Below, piece by piece: positions 8,300 through 16,852 of a stretch of 64,000 nucleotides of DNA. Every line of letters begins with the position of its first letter. Position 1 is the first letter of the stretch. Made by a program: the position numbers and the translations under genes. Below the pieces are notes generated by a model. The model was not told the DNA's origin. It was given only the letters and a program-made list of their open reading frames with translations, and searched no databases. Source of the stretch: Streptomyces sp. F001 (GTDB lineage Bacteria; Actinomycetota; Actinomycetes; Streptomycetales; Streptomycetaceae); contig NZ_QZWF01000015.1 in NCBI RefSeq assembly GCF_004187715.1, forward strand, positions 62,001 to 126,000. Reading direction: 5' to 3'.

Positions 8300-8402
8300 C
8301 GCCGCGCCGGACGAGATCGACGCGCCGATCCGGTGTCAGCGGTGTCGGTCCGCGGATCGACGCGCCGCACCTGGTCGACGCGCCGATCCGGTGTCAGCCG
8401 GG
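8300..8402. repeat. Degenerate tandem copies of the accA2 3' end
   Basis: A 24-bp string is perfectly repeated at 8317-8340 and 8375-8398. Both copies, and the segment from about 8300, resemble the last codons of accA2 just beside them (GCCGCGCCGGACG and GACGCGCCGA are shared). The region looks like a slipped-strand expansion of the gene's tail into the intergenic space. Confidence 0.55.
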
Positions 8403-10175
8403 TCAGTCCTTGATCTCGCAGATCGCCGCGCCGGACGTGACCGACGCGCCGACCTCCGCGCTCAGGCCCTTGATGGTGCCGGACTTGTGGGCGTTGAGGG
8501 GCTGCTCCATCTTCATCGCCTCCAGGACGACGACCAGGTCGCCTTCCTTGACCTCCTGGCCCTCCTCGACGGCGATCTTGACGATGGTGCCCTGCATGGG
8601 CGAGGCGAGGGTGTCGCCGGAGGCCACGGGGCCGGACTTCTTCGCGGCGCGGCGCTTGGGCTTGGCGCCGGCGGCGAGGCCGGTGCGGGCCAGGGACATG
8701 CCGAGAGAGGACGGCAGGGAGACCTCCAGCCGCTTGCCGCCGACCTCGACGACGACCGTCTCGCGGCCCGGCTCCTCCTCCGCCTCCCCGACGGCGGGGG
8801 CCGTGAAGGGCTTGATCTCGTTGACGAACTCGGTCTCGATCCACCGGGTGTGGATCGTGAACGGCTCGGTGGAGCCGGTGAGTTCGGGGCCGAACGCCGG
8901 GTCCGTGACCACCGCGCGGTGGAACGGGATGGCCGTGGCCATGCCCTCCACCTGGAACTCCTCCAGCGCACGGGCGGCCCGCTGCAGGGCCTGCCGACGG
9001 GTGGCACCGGTGACGATCAGCTTGGCGAGCAGAGAGTCCCAGGCCGGGCCGATCACGCTGCCGGACTCCACACCGGCGTCCAGCCGCACGCCGGGGCCCG
9101 ACGGCGGGGCGAACGTGGTCACCGTGCCGGGGGCGGGCAGGAAGCCTCGGCCGGGGTCCTCGCCGTTGATGCGGAACTCGAAGGAGTGGCCGCGGATGAC
9201 GGGGTCGTCGTAGCCGAGCTCCTCGCCGTCGGCGATGCGGAACATCTCGCGGACGAGGTCGATGCCGGTGACCTCCTCGGTGACCGGGTGCTCGACCTGG
9301 AGACGGGTGTTGACCTCCAGGAAGGAGATCGTGCCGTCATTGCCGACGAGGAACTCCACGGTGCCCGCGCCGACGTACCCGGCCTCCTTGAGGATGGCCT
9401 TCGACGCCCGGTACAGCTCGGCGACCTGCTGGTCCGACAGGAACGGCGCCGGGGCCTCCTCGACCAGCTTCTGGTGCCGCCGCTGCAGCGAGCAGTCACG
9501 GGTCGACACCACGACCACGTTGCCGTGCTGGTCGGCCAGGCACTGCGTCTCCACGTGCCGGGGCTTGTCCAGGTAGCGCTCGACGAAGCACTCCCCGCGC
9601 CCGAACGCGGCCACCGCCTCACGCACGGCGGAGTCGTACAGTTCGGGCACCTCTTCGAGGGTCCGCGCGACCTTCAGACCGCGGCCACCGCCACCGAAGG
9701 CGGCCTTGATCGCGATCGGCAGGCCGTTCTCCTCGGCGAACGCGACGACCTCGTCGGCGCCGGACACCGGGTCCGGCGTGCCGGCGACCAGCGGGGCCCC
9801 GGCGCGCTGGGCGATGTGCCGGGCGGCGACCTTGTCGCCCAGGTCCCGGATCGCCTGCGGCGGCGGGCCGATCCAGATCAGGCCCGCGTCCAGGACCGCC
9901 TGCGCGAACTCGGCGTTCTCGGAGAGAAAGCCGTAGCCCGGGTGGATGGCGTCCGCACCGGACTCCCGAGCGGCCTTGAGGACCTTCTCGATGTCGAGGT
10001 AACTGGTGCCCGGGGTGTCACCGCCCAGGGCGAACGCCTCATCCGCGGCACGGACATGCAGAGCGTCCCGGTCCGGGTCGGCGTAGACGGCCACGCTCGC
10101 GATACCGGCGTCCCGGCAGGCCCGGGCAACGCGGACAGCGATTTCGCCACGGTTGGCGATGAGCACCTTGCGCAC
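8403..10175 (-). CDS. accA2: Acyl-CoA carboxylase alpha subunit (biotin carboxylase plus BCCP)
   Basis: 590-aa fused biotin carboxylase/biotin carboxyl carrier subunit that supplies carboxybiotin for acetyl- or propionyl-CoA carboxylation. It has an N-terminal RKVLIANRGEIAVRVARAC, the ATP-grasp loop KAAFGGGGRGLKV, and EVNTRLQVEHPVTE in the active site. The C-terminal biotinyl domain has EAMKMEQPL with the target lysine about 35 residues from the end. GTG at 10175 has a clear ribosome site, AAGGAGGGAGCC; an upstream in-frame ATG does not. The beta and epsilon subunits (12154-13746, 11929-12138) and birA are nearby. S. coelicolor AccA2 has the same length by memory. Confidence 0.95.
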   Translation of the reverse strand: MRKVLIANRGEIAVRVARACRDAGIASVAVYADPDRDALHVRAADEAFALGGDTPGTSYLDIEKVLKAARESGADAIHPGYGFLSENAEFAQAVLDAGLIWIGPPPQAIRDLGDKVAARHIAQRAGAPLVAGTPDPVSGADEVVAFAEENGLPIAIKAAFGGGGRGLKVARTLEEVPELYDSAVREAVAAFGRGECFVERYLDKPRHVETQCLADQHGNVVVVSTRDCSLQRRHQKLVEEAPAPFLSDQQVAELYRASKAILKEAGYVGAGTVEFLVGNDGTISFLEVNTRLQVEHPVTEEVTGIDLVREMFRIADGEELGYDDPVIRGHSFEFRINGEDPGRGFLPAPGTVTTFAPPSGPGVRLDAGVESGSVIGPAWDSLLAKLIVTGATRRQALQRAARALEEFQVEGMATAIPFHRAVVTDPAFGPELTGSTEPFTIHTRWIETEFVNEIKPFTAPAVGEAEEEPGRETVVVEVGGKRLEVSLPSSLGMSLARTGLAAGAKPKRRAAKKSGPVASGDTLASPMQGTIVKIAVEEGQEVKEGDLVVVLEAMKMEQPLNAHKSGTIKGLSAEVGASVTSGAAICEIKD

Positions 10176-10566
10176 GATGAGGCTCCCTCCTTGAAACAAG
10201 CCGAGTTTAGGGACTGCCGACACGGCACTTCGACCCGTCCCCAATGGTGAGCTTGCCCACACGGAGCGTGATTCGAGGCTCGCTCGACCCGCGAAATCCC
10301 TTGTGGCACGGCGGTACCCAGGATTCCTCCGGAAAACCCTAGCCCTCCAATGTGGTCAAGGTCTCTGTGAGAGCGTGCTGCGCCCCACTCCGTTTCTTTG
10401 TCGAGTCCCTACGAATGGCCCAACGCATCTTTGCTCTCCGCAGAACCCTTGTCCCGGGGTTTACCCGTTAGTAGCGTTCATGACGGCTCGAACGTACTTG
10501 GGGTAACAGCAGTACTGATCGGATGACGCTCGACAGCTCGACGGCTCGGGAAGTGGGTGGGGACCG
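10176..10566. other. 391-bp intergenic region with no gene seen
   Basis: This divergent region lies between accA2 and the next membrane-protein gene. It is AT-richer than its surroundings, with short inverted motifs such as GTTC...GAAC at 10478-10495. It should hold both promoters. I cannot assign -35/-10 pairs with confidence and see no RNA gene. Confidence 0.4.
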
Positions 10567-11043
10567 GTGGTGCGCAGGCCGGTGGCGTGGATCGTGGCGG
10601 TCGTGCTCTTCGTGGAGGCGCTCGGCGTAGCGGCACTGAACTGGTTCCTGGGGGTCGTGGTCGACCGGCAGGACATGTCCCTGGCGGGACTCGACCCGGA
10701 CATGATGTCCGTGTCCTCGAAGATCGGCGGGATCGTCTTCGGTCTCTACTTCGCCCTGTGCGGCCTGGTCGCGCTCCTGGTCGCCCGGCGCGACCGCGCC
10801 CCCGCCGGGCTCGGCCGGGTCCTGCTGATCAGCGCCGCCGTGGTGCACGGTCTGCTGGGCGCGTTCACATGGGGGCTGGTGGGCCCGACGGCGTTCCTGT
10901 TCATGATGGTCGTGCTCGGGCTCGTCGTGCTGCTGCTCATGACGTACGACGCCCGGGCGGAGCCGGCCGACGCCGCGCCCGAGGGTGGCAAGGGGGACGA
11001 CGGCTCCCCGGTCACCCCTCCGCCTGCGCCCACAACTCCGTGA
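10567..11043 (+). CDS. Four-helix membrane protein of unknown function
   Basis: 158 aa with four hydrophobic segments (about residues 5-27, 52-73, 83-103, 106-126) and a charged/proline-rich tail (PVTPPPAPTTP). GTG 10567 starts at VRRPVAWIVAVV; a second GTG follows directly. Its last 32 bp overlap the end of the convergent maf gene. I do not recognise a catalytic motif. Confidence 0.75.
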   Translation: MVRRPVAWIVAVVLFVEALGVAALNWFLGVVVDRQDMSLAGLDPDMMSVSSKIGGIVFGLYFALCGLVALLVARRDRAPAGLGRVLLISAAVVHGLLGAFTWGLVGPTAFLFMMVVLGLVVLLLMTYDARAEPADAAPEGGKGDDGSPVTPPPAPTTP

Positions 11044-11632
11044 TCCCGACGCCCAGTTCGGCCAGCAGCCGGCGGACCAGCGGCAAGCTGATGCCGATCA
11101 CGTTGCCGTGGTCGCCGTCGATGCCGTCGATGAACGGGGCCGAGCGGCCGTCGAGGGTGAAGGCCCCGGCGACGTAGAGGGGCTCGCCGGAGGCGACGTA
11201 CGCGGCGATCTCCTCGTCGGTGGGGTCGCCGAAGTGGACGACGGTGGAGGCGATGGCGGAGACGTACCGCCCGCTGAGCGTGTCGTAGATGCAGTGGCCG
11301 GTCTGGAGCGTCCCGGCCCGGCCGCGCATCGCCTTCCAGCGTGCGGTGGCCTCCTCGGCGTCCGCGGGCTTGCCCAGGGCCTGCCCGTCCAGCTCGAGCA
11401 CCGAGTCGCAGCCGATCACGAGGGCGCCCTTGACCTCGGGCTTGGCGGCCACCACGGAGGACTTCGCCTCGGCGAGGGCGAGCGCCAGCTCGGCGGGGGT
11501 CGGCGCGGTGACCGCGTCCTCGTCGACGCCGCTCACGATGACCTCGGGGTCGAGTCCGGCCTGGCGCAGCAGTCCGAGCCGGGCGGGGGACTGGGAGGCG
11601 AGGACGAGTCGGCGGCGCGGCTGATCAGTCAT
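11012..11632 (-). CDS. maf: Maf-family nucleoside triphosphate pyrophosphatase
   Basis: 206 aa, a house-cleaning hydrolase of non-canonical or modified NTPs. The family loop is LVLASQSPARLGLLRQAG. The catalytic aspartate region is VIGCDSVLELDG, followed by GKPADAEEA, the H-bonding RGRAGTLQTGH, and a C-terminal IDGIDGDHGNVIGISLPLV. It resembles the YhdE/YceF group in the SQSPAR loop. It lies downstream of mmpB and the carboxylase genes on the same strand. It ends inside the last codons of the opposite gene. Confidence 0.9.
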   Translation of the reverse strand: MTDQPRRRLVLASQSPARLGLLRQAGLDPEVIVSGVDEDAVTAPTPAELALALAEAKSSVVAAKPEVKGALVIGCDSVLELDGQALGKPADAEEATARWKAMRGRAGTLQTGHCIYDTLSGRYVSAIASTVVHFGDPTDEEIAAYVASGEPLYVAGAFTLDGRSAPFIDGIDGDHGNVIGISLPLVRRLLAELGVGITELWAQAEG

Positions 11633-11663
11633 GCGGTCAGCGTAACGGCGTCGCCACGGCGGC

Positions 11664-11792
11664 TCATCCCAGCCCGATCACGATCATCACGAGCACCATG
11701 GCCAGCGCCACGAGAACGCCCAGCCGCCGCACCATCTCCTGCGTCTCACGCAGTTCCTCGGGCGGCTCGTTCTCCGGATCGGACCACAGCAT
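11664..11792 (-). CDS. mmpB: Small morphogenic membrane protein, MmpB-like (42 aa)
   Basis: The 42-residue product begins MLWSDPENEPPEELRETQEM and then has one membrane helix (about residues 23-41, LGVLVALAMVLVMIVIG). From memory, this opening is shared by the short Streptomyces proteins annotated as morphogenic membrane protein MmpB. It lies 31 bp upstream of maf on the same strand, between maf and pccE. A 16-bp perfect palindrome (11827-11842) lies 34 bp upstream of its ATG. The ribosome site is weak. Confidence 0.7.
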   Translation of the reverse strand: MLWSDPENEPPEELRETQEMVRRLGVLVALAMVLVMIVIGLG

Positions 11793-11826
11793 GTCACCAG
11801 CGTGTGGCCGGGCCGGGCCGGGCGCC

Positions 11827-11842
11827 TGAGTACGCGTACTCA
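11827..11842. promoter_or_regulatory. Perfect 16-bp palindrome TGAGTACGCGTACTCA
   Basis: It lies between pccE and mmpB, upstream of mmpB on the minus strand. A symmetric site of this quality suggests binding of a dimeric regulator. I do not recognise the factor. Confidence 0.45.
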
Positions 11843-11880
11843 AGTTGGCGCCCGGGGTTGCCGTACCGCGCGCCCACGCG

Positions 11881-11908
11881 GCGGAGCCGCACAGTGATGC
11901 GGCTCCGC
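11881..11908. terminator. Stem-loop downstream of pccE
   Basis: An 11-bp perfect stem, GCGGAGCCGCA / TGCGGCTCCGC, with a 6-nt loop, 20 bp after the pccE stop. It probably separates pccB-pccE from mmpB-maf. Confidence 0.6.
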
Positions 11909-11928
11909 GCCCCTCAGGCCGGCTGCGG

Positions 11929-12138
11929 TCAGCCCGGCCAGTAAGTGCGGGTCCATGCCGTGGGCCCGGGCTGCGGCAGGTGGTGTGCTGCGATCCTTGC
12001 CGGGTCCGACCAGGAGTCCCTCGGGCCGGGCGCGCCGGGCGGCACGGTGGATGCCGCCGCGGCGCGGGCTCGGACCACCGCCAGGGCGGCGGCAAGCTCC
12101 TCAGGGGTCGGATTGCCCCGTACGACCTTGATCGTCAT
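11929..12138 (-). CDS. pccE: Acyl-CoA carboxylase epsilon subunit
   Basis: 69-aa small subunit found in actinobacterial acyl-CoA carboxylases, where it stabilises the alpha-beta complex. It has MTIKVVRGNPTPEELAAALA at the N-terminus, then a Pro/Ala-rich linker and a C-terminal W-S-D-P/aromatic motif (RDSWSDPAR, TRTYWPG). It starts 15 bp downstream of pccB on the same strand, the standard arrangement. Confidence 0.9.
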   Translation of the reverse strand: MTIKVVRGNPTPEELAAALAVVRARAAAASTVPPGAPGPRDSWSDPARIAAHHLPQPGPTAWTRTYWPG

Positions 12139-12153
12139 CTCTGCTCCCAGGGC

Positions 12154-13746
12154 CTAGAGGGGGATGTTGCCGTGCTTCTTCGGAGGCAGGGATTCCCGCT
12201 TGGTGCGCAGCTGACGCAGGCCGCGCACGATGTGGCTCCGGGTGTCGGACGGCATGATCACCGCGTCGATGTAGCCCCGCTCGGCGGCGATGTAGGGGTT
12301 GAGGAGGGTGTCCTCGTACTCCTGCATGAGCCGCGCCCGGGTGGCCTCCCCTTCTCCTGAGTCCTCCGCCTCGGCGATGGTGCGGCGGTGCAGGATGTTG
12401 ACCGCGCCCTGGGCGCCCATCACGGCGATCTGGGCGGTCGGCCAGGCGAGGTTGAGGTCGGCGCCCAGGTGCTTGGAGCCCATGACGTCGTAGGCGCCGC
12501 CGAAGGCCTTGCGGGTGATGACCGTGATGAGCGGGACGGTCGCCTCGGCGTAGGCGTAGATCAGCTTGGCGCCGCGGCGGATGATGCCGTCGTGCTCCTG
12601 GTCGACGCCGGGCAGGAAGCCGGGGACGTCGACGAAGGTGATCACCGGCACGTTGAAGGCGTCACAGGTGCGCACGAAGCGGGCCGCCTTCTCGCTGGCC
12701 TTGATGTCCAGGCAGCCGGCGAACTGCATCGGCTGGTTGGCGACGATGCCGACCGGGCGGCCCTCGACACGGCCGAAGCCGGTGACGATGTTCGGCGCGA
12801 ACAGCGGCTGCGTCTCGAAGAACTCGGCGTCGTCCAGGACGTGTTCGAGCACCGTGTGCATGTCGTACGGCTGGTTCGCGCTGTCCGGGACGAGCACATC
12901 CAGCTCGCGGTCCTCGTCCGTGACGGTGAGGTCCGCCTCCTCCGGGAACGCGGGCGGTTCGGTGAGGTTGTTGGACGGCAGGTAGCTCAGCAGCTGCTTG
13001 ACGTACTCGATGGCGTCCTTCTCGTCCCCGGCCATGTGGTGGGCCACGCCGGAGGCGGAGTTGTGGGTGCGGGCGCCGCCCAGCTCCTCGAAGCCGACGT
13101 CCTCGCCGGTCACGGTCTTGATGACGTCCGGGCCGGTGATGAACATGTGCGAGGTCTGGTCGACCATGACGGTGAAATCGGTGATCGCCGGGGAGTAGAC
13201 CGCGCCGCCTGCACACGGGCCGACGACCAGGCTGATCTGCGGGATGACGCCGGAGGCATGGGTGTTGCGGCGGAAGATCTCGCCGTACGCGCCCAGCGAG
13301 GCGACGCCCTCCTGGATGCGGGCGCCGCCGGAGTCGTTGATGCCGATGACCGGGCAGCCGGTCTTCAGCGCGAAGTCCATCACCTTGACGATCTTCTGCC
13401 CGTAGACCTCGCCCAGCGCACCGCCGAACACGGTGAAGTCCTGCGAGAACACGGCGACCGGGCGCCCGTCGACGGTCCCGTACCCGGTGACGACACCGTC
13501 CCCGTACGGGCGGTTCTTCTCCAGCCCGAAGTTGGTGGAGCGGTGGCGGGCGAACTCGTCCAGCTCGACGAAGGACTCCTCGTCGAGCAGCAGCTCGATC
13601 CGCTCACGGGCCGTCAGCTTGCCCTTGGCGTGCTGCTTTTCGACGGCTCGTTCCGAACCGGCGTGGGTCGCCTCGTGGATGCGGCGCTGGAGATCCGCGA
13701 GCTTCCCGGCGGTGGTGTGAATGTCGATCTCTTCCGGCTCGGACAT
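12154..13746 (-). CDS. pccB: Propionyl-/acyl-CoA carboxylase beta subunit
   Basis: 530-aa carboxyltransferase that moves CO2 from biotin to propionyl- or acetyl-CoA. Two crotonase-like halves are present. The acyl-CoA oxyanion region includes INDSGGARIQEGV, GPCAGGAVYSPA and DFTVMVDQTSHMFITGPDV. The second half has VDVPGFLPGVDQEHDGIIRRGAKL and TVITRKAFGGAYDVMGSK. An aspartate in the substrate-pocket segment fits propionyl preference in known PccB, which I infer only from context. It forms an operon with pccE. birA diverges from its start. Confidence 0.95.
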   Translation of the reverse strand: MSEPEEIDIHTTAGKLADLQRRIHEATHAGSERAVEKQHAKGKLTARERIELLLDEESFVELDEFARHRSTNFGLEKNRPYGDGVVTGYGTVDGRPVAVFSQDFTVFGGALGEVYGQKIVKVMDFALKTGCPVIGINDSGGARIQEGVASLGAYGEIFRRNTHASGVIPQISLVVGPCAGGAVYSPAITDFTVMVDQTSHMFITGPDVIKTVTGEDVGFEELGGARTHNSASGVAHHMAGDEKDAIEYVKQLLSYLPSNNLTEPPAFPEEADLTVTDEDRELDVLVPDSANQPYDMHTVLEHVLDDAEFFETQPLFAPNIVTGFGRVEGRPVGIVANQPMQFAGCLDIKASEKAARFVRTCDAFNVPVITFVDVPGFLPGVDQEHDGIIRRGAKLIYAYAEATVPLITVITRKAFGGAYDVMGSKHLGADLNLAWPTAQIAVMGAQGAVNILHRRTIAEAEDSGEGEATRARLMQEYEDTLLNPYIAAERGYIDAVIMPSDTRSHIVRGLRQLRTKRESLPPKKHGNIPL

Positions 13747-13856
13747 CGGGATGCGGCTCCCTGCCTGCTCAAAAGGGGGGACGGTTACTCATCCGTAGCG
13801 TAGTGCGGGGCCCACAGATCGGCAGTGCGGCGTTTACCACACCTAGGGTGGCTTGT

Positions 13857-14723
13857 ATGAAGCCGCACGATGCTGCAGAGCCGAACAACAGCCGGTGGTC
13901 CGACCTGGAGCGGCCACCCCTCAACGCTGCGGCCCTGCGCCGCGCCCTGGTGCGGGAGGGCGGCCTGTGGTCGGAGGTGGACGTGGTGCAGCGCACCGGC
14001 TCCACCAACACCGACCTGGTCGCCCGTGCCGTCGAGGGCACGGCCGGGGAGGGGGCGGTGCTGGTCGCCGAGGAGCAGACCGCCGCGCGGGGCCGGCTGG
14101 ACCGCCAGTGGACGGCGCCGGCCCGCTCCGGCCTGTTCTTCTCCGTGCTGCTGCGCCCGGCCGGGATCCCGGTGGCCCGCTGGGGCTGGCTGCCGCTGCT
14201 CACCGGCGTCGCCGTGGCGACGGGGCTGTCCCGGTCGGCAGGCGTCGACACGGCACTCAAGTGGCCCAACGACCTCCTGGTGACCGTCGGCGGCGAGGAG
14301 CGCAAAGCCGGCGGCATCCTCGCGGAACGGGCGGGCGACGACGGCGTGGTCATCGGCGTCGGCATCAACGTGACCCTGCGCGAGGCGGAGCTGCCGGTAC
14401 CGACCGCGGGCTCGCTGGCGCTGGCCGGGGCGGTGAGCACGGACCGGGATCCGCTGCTCAGGGCCGTACTGCGGTCGCTGGAGGACTGGTACGGACGGTG
14501 GCGGGCCGCCGGGGGCGATGCGGCGGCCTGTGGTCTGCAGGAGACGTACGCGGCCGGGTGCGCGACGCTGGGAAGGGCGGTGCGTGCCGAACTGCCGGGG
14601 GATCGGTCGATCACCGGAGAGGCGGTTGCGGTGGACGGCGACGGGCGGCTGGTGCTGGCGACGGAGGAGGGAGTGCGGGAGCCGGTGGGGGCCGGGGACA
14701 TCGTCCACTTGAGGCGGGCGTGA
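13857..14723 (+). CDS. birA: Biotin-[acetyl-CoA-carboxylase] ligase
   Basis: 288-aa ligase that activates biotin and attaches it to the AccA2 lysine. It shows RTGSTNTDLVARA, AEEQTAARGRLDRQW (biotinyl-AMP loop), LLTGVAVATGL, LKWPNDLLV and RKAGGILAE, then the C-terminal domain. There is no N-terminal HTH, so it is a mono-functional class I enzyme. The ATG at 13857 is preceded by TAGGGT (13843-13848) about 8 bp upstream, consistent with a leaderless transcript. It is divergent from pccB, so target and modifier share a control region. Confidence 0.93.
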   Translation: MKPHDAAEPNNSRWSDLERPPLNAAALRRALVREGGLWSEVDVVQRTGSTNTDLVARAVEGTAGEGAVLVAEEQTAARGRLDRQWTAPARSGLFFSVLLRPAGIPVARWGWLPLLTGVAVATGLSRSAGVDTALKWPNDLLVTVGGEERKAGGILAERAGDDGVVIGVGINVTLREAELPVPTAGSLALAGAVSTDRDPLLRAVLRSLEDWYGRWRAAGGDAAACGLQETYAAGCATLGRAVRAELPGDRSITGEAVAVDGDGRLVLATEEGVREPVGAGDIVHLRRA

Positions 14724-14852
14724 GTTCGCCGGTGTGCGGCCCGGGGAGTACGGAGAGGCCGCGCAAGCCCGCGAAGAGTGAGCTGGCCCACAGCTGACGT
14801 AAAGTTGGGGCCGGTCGATACCTGACCGCGGCAGATCGGAAGGGCAGCAGGC

Positions 14853-16013
14853 GTGACCGTCGACGACACGGGCTCCGGCACGGGCGCGCACGGCCGAGGG
14901 GATCAGCCCCCACTCTCGGCTTCGCTCGAGCGGGGGGACCTCCATGCCGGCGACTCCGGCGAGGATCCGCTCGCCCTGCGCCTGGAACAGCTCATCCTCG
15001 GCGCCGAGCGGCGCTACACCCCTTTCCAGGCGGCTCGCAGCGCCGGCGTCTCCATGGAACTGGCGTCCCGCTTCTGGCGGGCGATGGGCTTCGCCGACAT
15101 CGGGCAGGCCAAGGCGCTCACCGAGGCGGACGTCCTCGCGCTGCGCCGGCTGGCCGGTCTCGTCGAGGCCGGGCTGCTGAGCGAGGCGATGGCCGTGCAG
15201 GTGGCCCGCTCCACCGGACAGACCACCGCCCGGCTGGCGGAGTGGCAGATGGACTCCTTCCTCGAGGGCCTGACCGAGCCGCCCGAGCCCGGCATGACCC
15301 GCACCGAGGTGACGTACCCGATCATCGAGCTGCTCCTGCCCGAGCTGGAGGAGTTCCTCGTCTACGTCTGGCGGCGCCAGCTCGCCGCCTCGGCCGGCCG
15401 CGTCATCCAGACCGGGGACGACGAGGAGATGGTCGACCGCCGCCTTGCCGTCGGCTTCGCGGACCTCGTCGGGTTCACGCGACTGACCCGCCGTATGGAG
15501 GAGGAGGAACTCGGCGAACTCGTCGAGGCCTTCGAGACCACGTCCGCCGACCTGGTCGCCGCGCGCGGCGGGCGGCTCATCAAGACCCTCGGCGACGAGG
15601 TGCTCTACGCCGCCGACGACGCGGGCGTCGCCGCCGAGATCGCGCTGCGGCTCATCGAGACCCTGGCGAACGACGAGACGATGCCGGAGCTGCGCGTCGG
15701 CATAGCGTTCGGCACGGTGACCACCCGGATGGGCGATGTCTTCGGTACGACGGTGAACCTGGCCTCCCGGCTGACGTCGATAGCTCCGCGTGACGCCGTC
15801 CTGGTCGACAGCGCGTTCGCGGAGGAACTGATCCGCACCGGTGAGGCTCCCGCTTCCGAGGCGGAGGCCGCCGAGGCCGTGGCCGCCGCGGAGAAGGAGG
15901 GTGAGGAGCCGCCGACGTACCGCTTCGCGCTCCAGCCGATGTGGCAGCGTCCGGTGCGTGGCCTCGGCGTGGTCGAGCCATGGCTGCTCACCCGGCGGGA
16001 CGGGGCGTCGTAG
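14853..16013 (+). CDS. cya: Class III adenylate/guanylate cyclase
   Basis: 386-aa cytoplasmic cyclase. An N-terminal regulatory helix region (about residues 40-180, ERRYTPFQAARSAG and ALTEADVLALRRLAGL) precedes the class III catalytic domain. That domain has AVGFADLVGFTRL with the first metal Asp, TLGDEVLYAADD with the second metal Asp, and GTTVNLASRLTSIAPRD with the Asn/Arg pair. It makes cAMP, which in Streptomyces is linked to germination and development. Residues about 19-28 are encoded by a G/C palindromic repeat (14907-14937) that also occurs at about 25.5 kb. GTG start 14853 follows AAGGGCAGCAGGC. Confidence 0.92.
   Translation: MTVDDTGSGTGAHGRGDQPPLSASLERGDLHAGDSGEDPLALRLEQLILGAERRYTPFQAARSAGVSMELASRFWRAMGFADIGQAKALTEADVLALRRLAGLVEAGLLSEAMAVQVARSTGQTTARLAEWQMDSFLEGLTEPPEPGMTRTEVTYPIIELLLPELEEFLVYVWRRQLAASAGRVIQTGDDEEMVDRRLAVGFADLVGFTRLTRRMEEEELGELVEAFETTSADLVAARGGRLIKTLGDEVLYAADDAGVAAEIALRLIETLANDETMPELRVGIAFGTVTTRMGDVFGTTVNLASRLTSIAPRDAVLVDSAFAEELIRTGEAPASEAEAAEAVAAAEKEGEEPPTYRFALQPMWQRPVRGLGVVEPWLLTRRDGAS
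14907..14937. repeat. Palindromic repeat unit inside the 5' end of cya
   Basis: CCCCC, then CTCGGCTTCGCTCGAG, then GGGGGG forms a hairpin. The same core recurs at about 25497-25528 in the intergenic repeat there. It keeps the cya frame open. Confidence 0.7.
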
Positions 16014-16021
16014 GTCCCTGC

Positions 16022-16640
16022 TCAGTCGTTCAGCGCATCCACGCACAGGCCGATGATCGGTACGCACAGTCCGGGCTGGTCCGGCTGCGGTGCCGGGACG
16101 GGCTGCTGGGCGGGGTGTGGTGTGTCGGGCGGGCTGCGGGCGGAGCTCGGCGGCGATGGCCGGACGGTTCCGTGCTGCCGGGCGGGGACGAGGTGACGTG
16201 GCCTCAGCCACGGGCGGGGTGGCCGGGGGCGGCGGCGAGGCGGTGGCGGACAGGAGCGGAGCCGGTCCCGTGCCGGTGCTCGGCGTCGCATCGGCCCCGC
16301 CGAGGGGAACGCCGGTCGAGGGGCCGGTGTCCGGGGCGGCCGAGACGGTGGCGGCCGCGGTCGTCGCCCGGTCCGAGCCGGTCACCGGCTCCCGGCCGGG
16401 AGCCGCCTGTGCGGTGCCGAGGCCGTCGCCGCCGGACTCCGACGTCATCCGTACGAGGCTCAGCGCACCGGCGGCCAGCGCAAGCCCGCCGACGGCGAAC
16501 AGGACCTTACGGGGGCGCGGACGCCGGTGCCGGCCCCGCCCGCCCGCGCTCTGCTGCCGGACGTCCGGGTCCTCGCCGTGCGGGTCGGCGCCGACCGGGT
16601 TGTTGCTCGCCGAGGTGTGCGTCGTCGTGTCGGTCGTCAT
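16022..16640 (-). pseudogene. Single-span membrane-anchored protein with Pro-rich tail, frameshifted
   Basis: From ATG 16640 (ribosome site GGGGAGGAACC) the product has a Thr/Ser-rich start, a basic stretch RHRRPRPRKV and one membrane helix (LFAVGGLALAAGAL, about residues 46-62). A long Ala/Pro/Thr/Ser extracellular-type linker follows. This frame runs on without a stop past the natural end. A second frame gives QPVPAPQPDQPGLCVPIIGL, then CVDALND and a stop at 16022. The 619-bp length is not a multiple of three, so one extra base (or two missing) is inferred around 16150-16210. The two-cysteine tail GLCVPIIGLCV is the only distinct motif. Unknown function. Confidence 0.5.
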
Positions 16641-16852
16641 GGCGGTTCCTCCCCGGTGCCGTTGCGCCCCCGATGCGCCCCCGATGAGCCCGGCGGTGGG
16701 CACGCTATGCGCTCCCGCAGGGGCTGGGGCGGGAGTCGCCCGGATGTCACTCGAACGGGTGTCGGGCCGTGGCCGCCCGCTCTTTCCCCGGAGGGGCGCG
16801 GCTGCGATGATCGGGGCGAGCGCTGTTAACCGTCGTTAACCGGGAGGGTGTC

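Noticed and set aside
8280..10250. A 656-codon open frame on the plus strand opposite accA2
   Set aside because: Antisense shadow; composition is Gly/Val/Arg/Asp biased without any domain, while the minus strand encodes a full carboxylase subunit.
13785..16703. A 972-codon open frame on the minus strand
   Set aside because: It runs antisense through birA and cya, whose domains are clear. Only its first about 180 codons belong to a real gene (16640 downward). The rest is a stop-free shadow of high G+C coding DNA.
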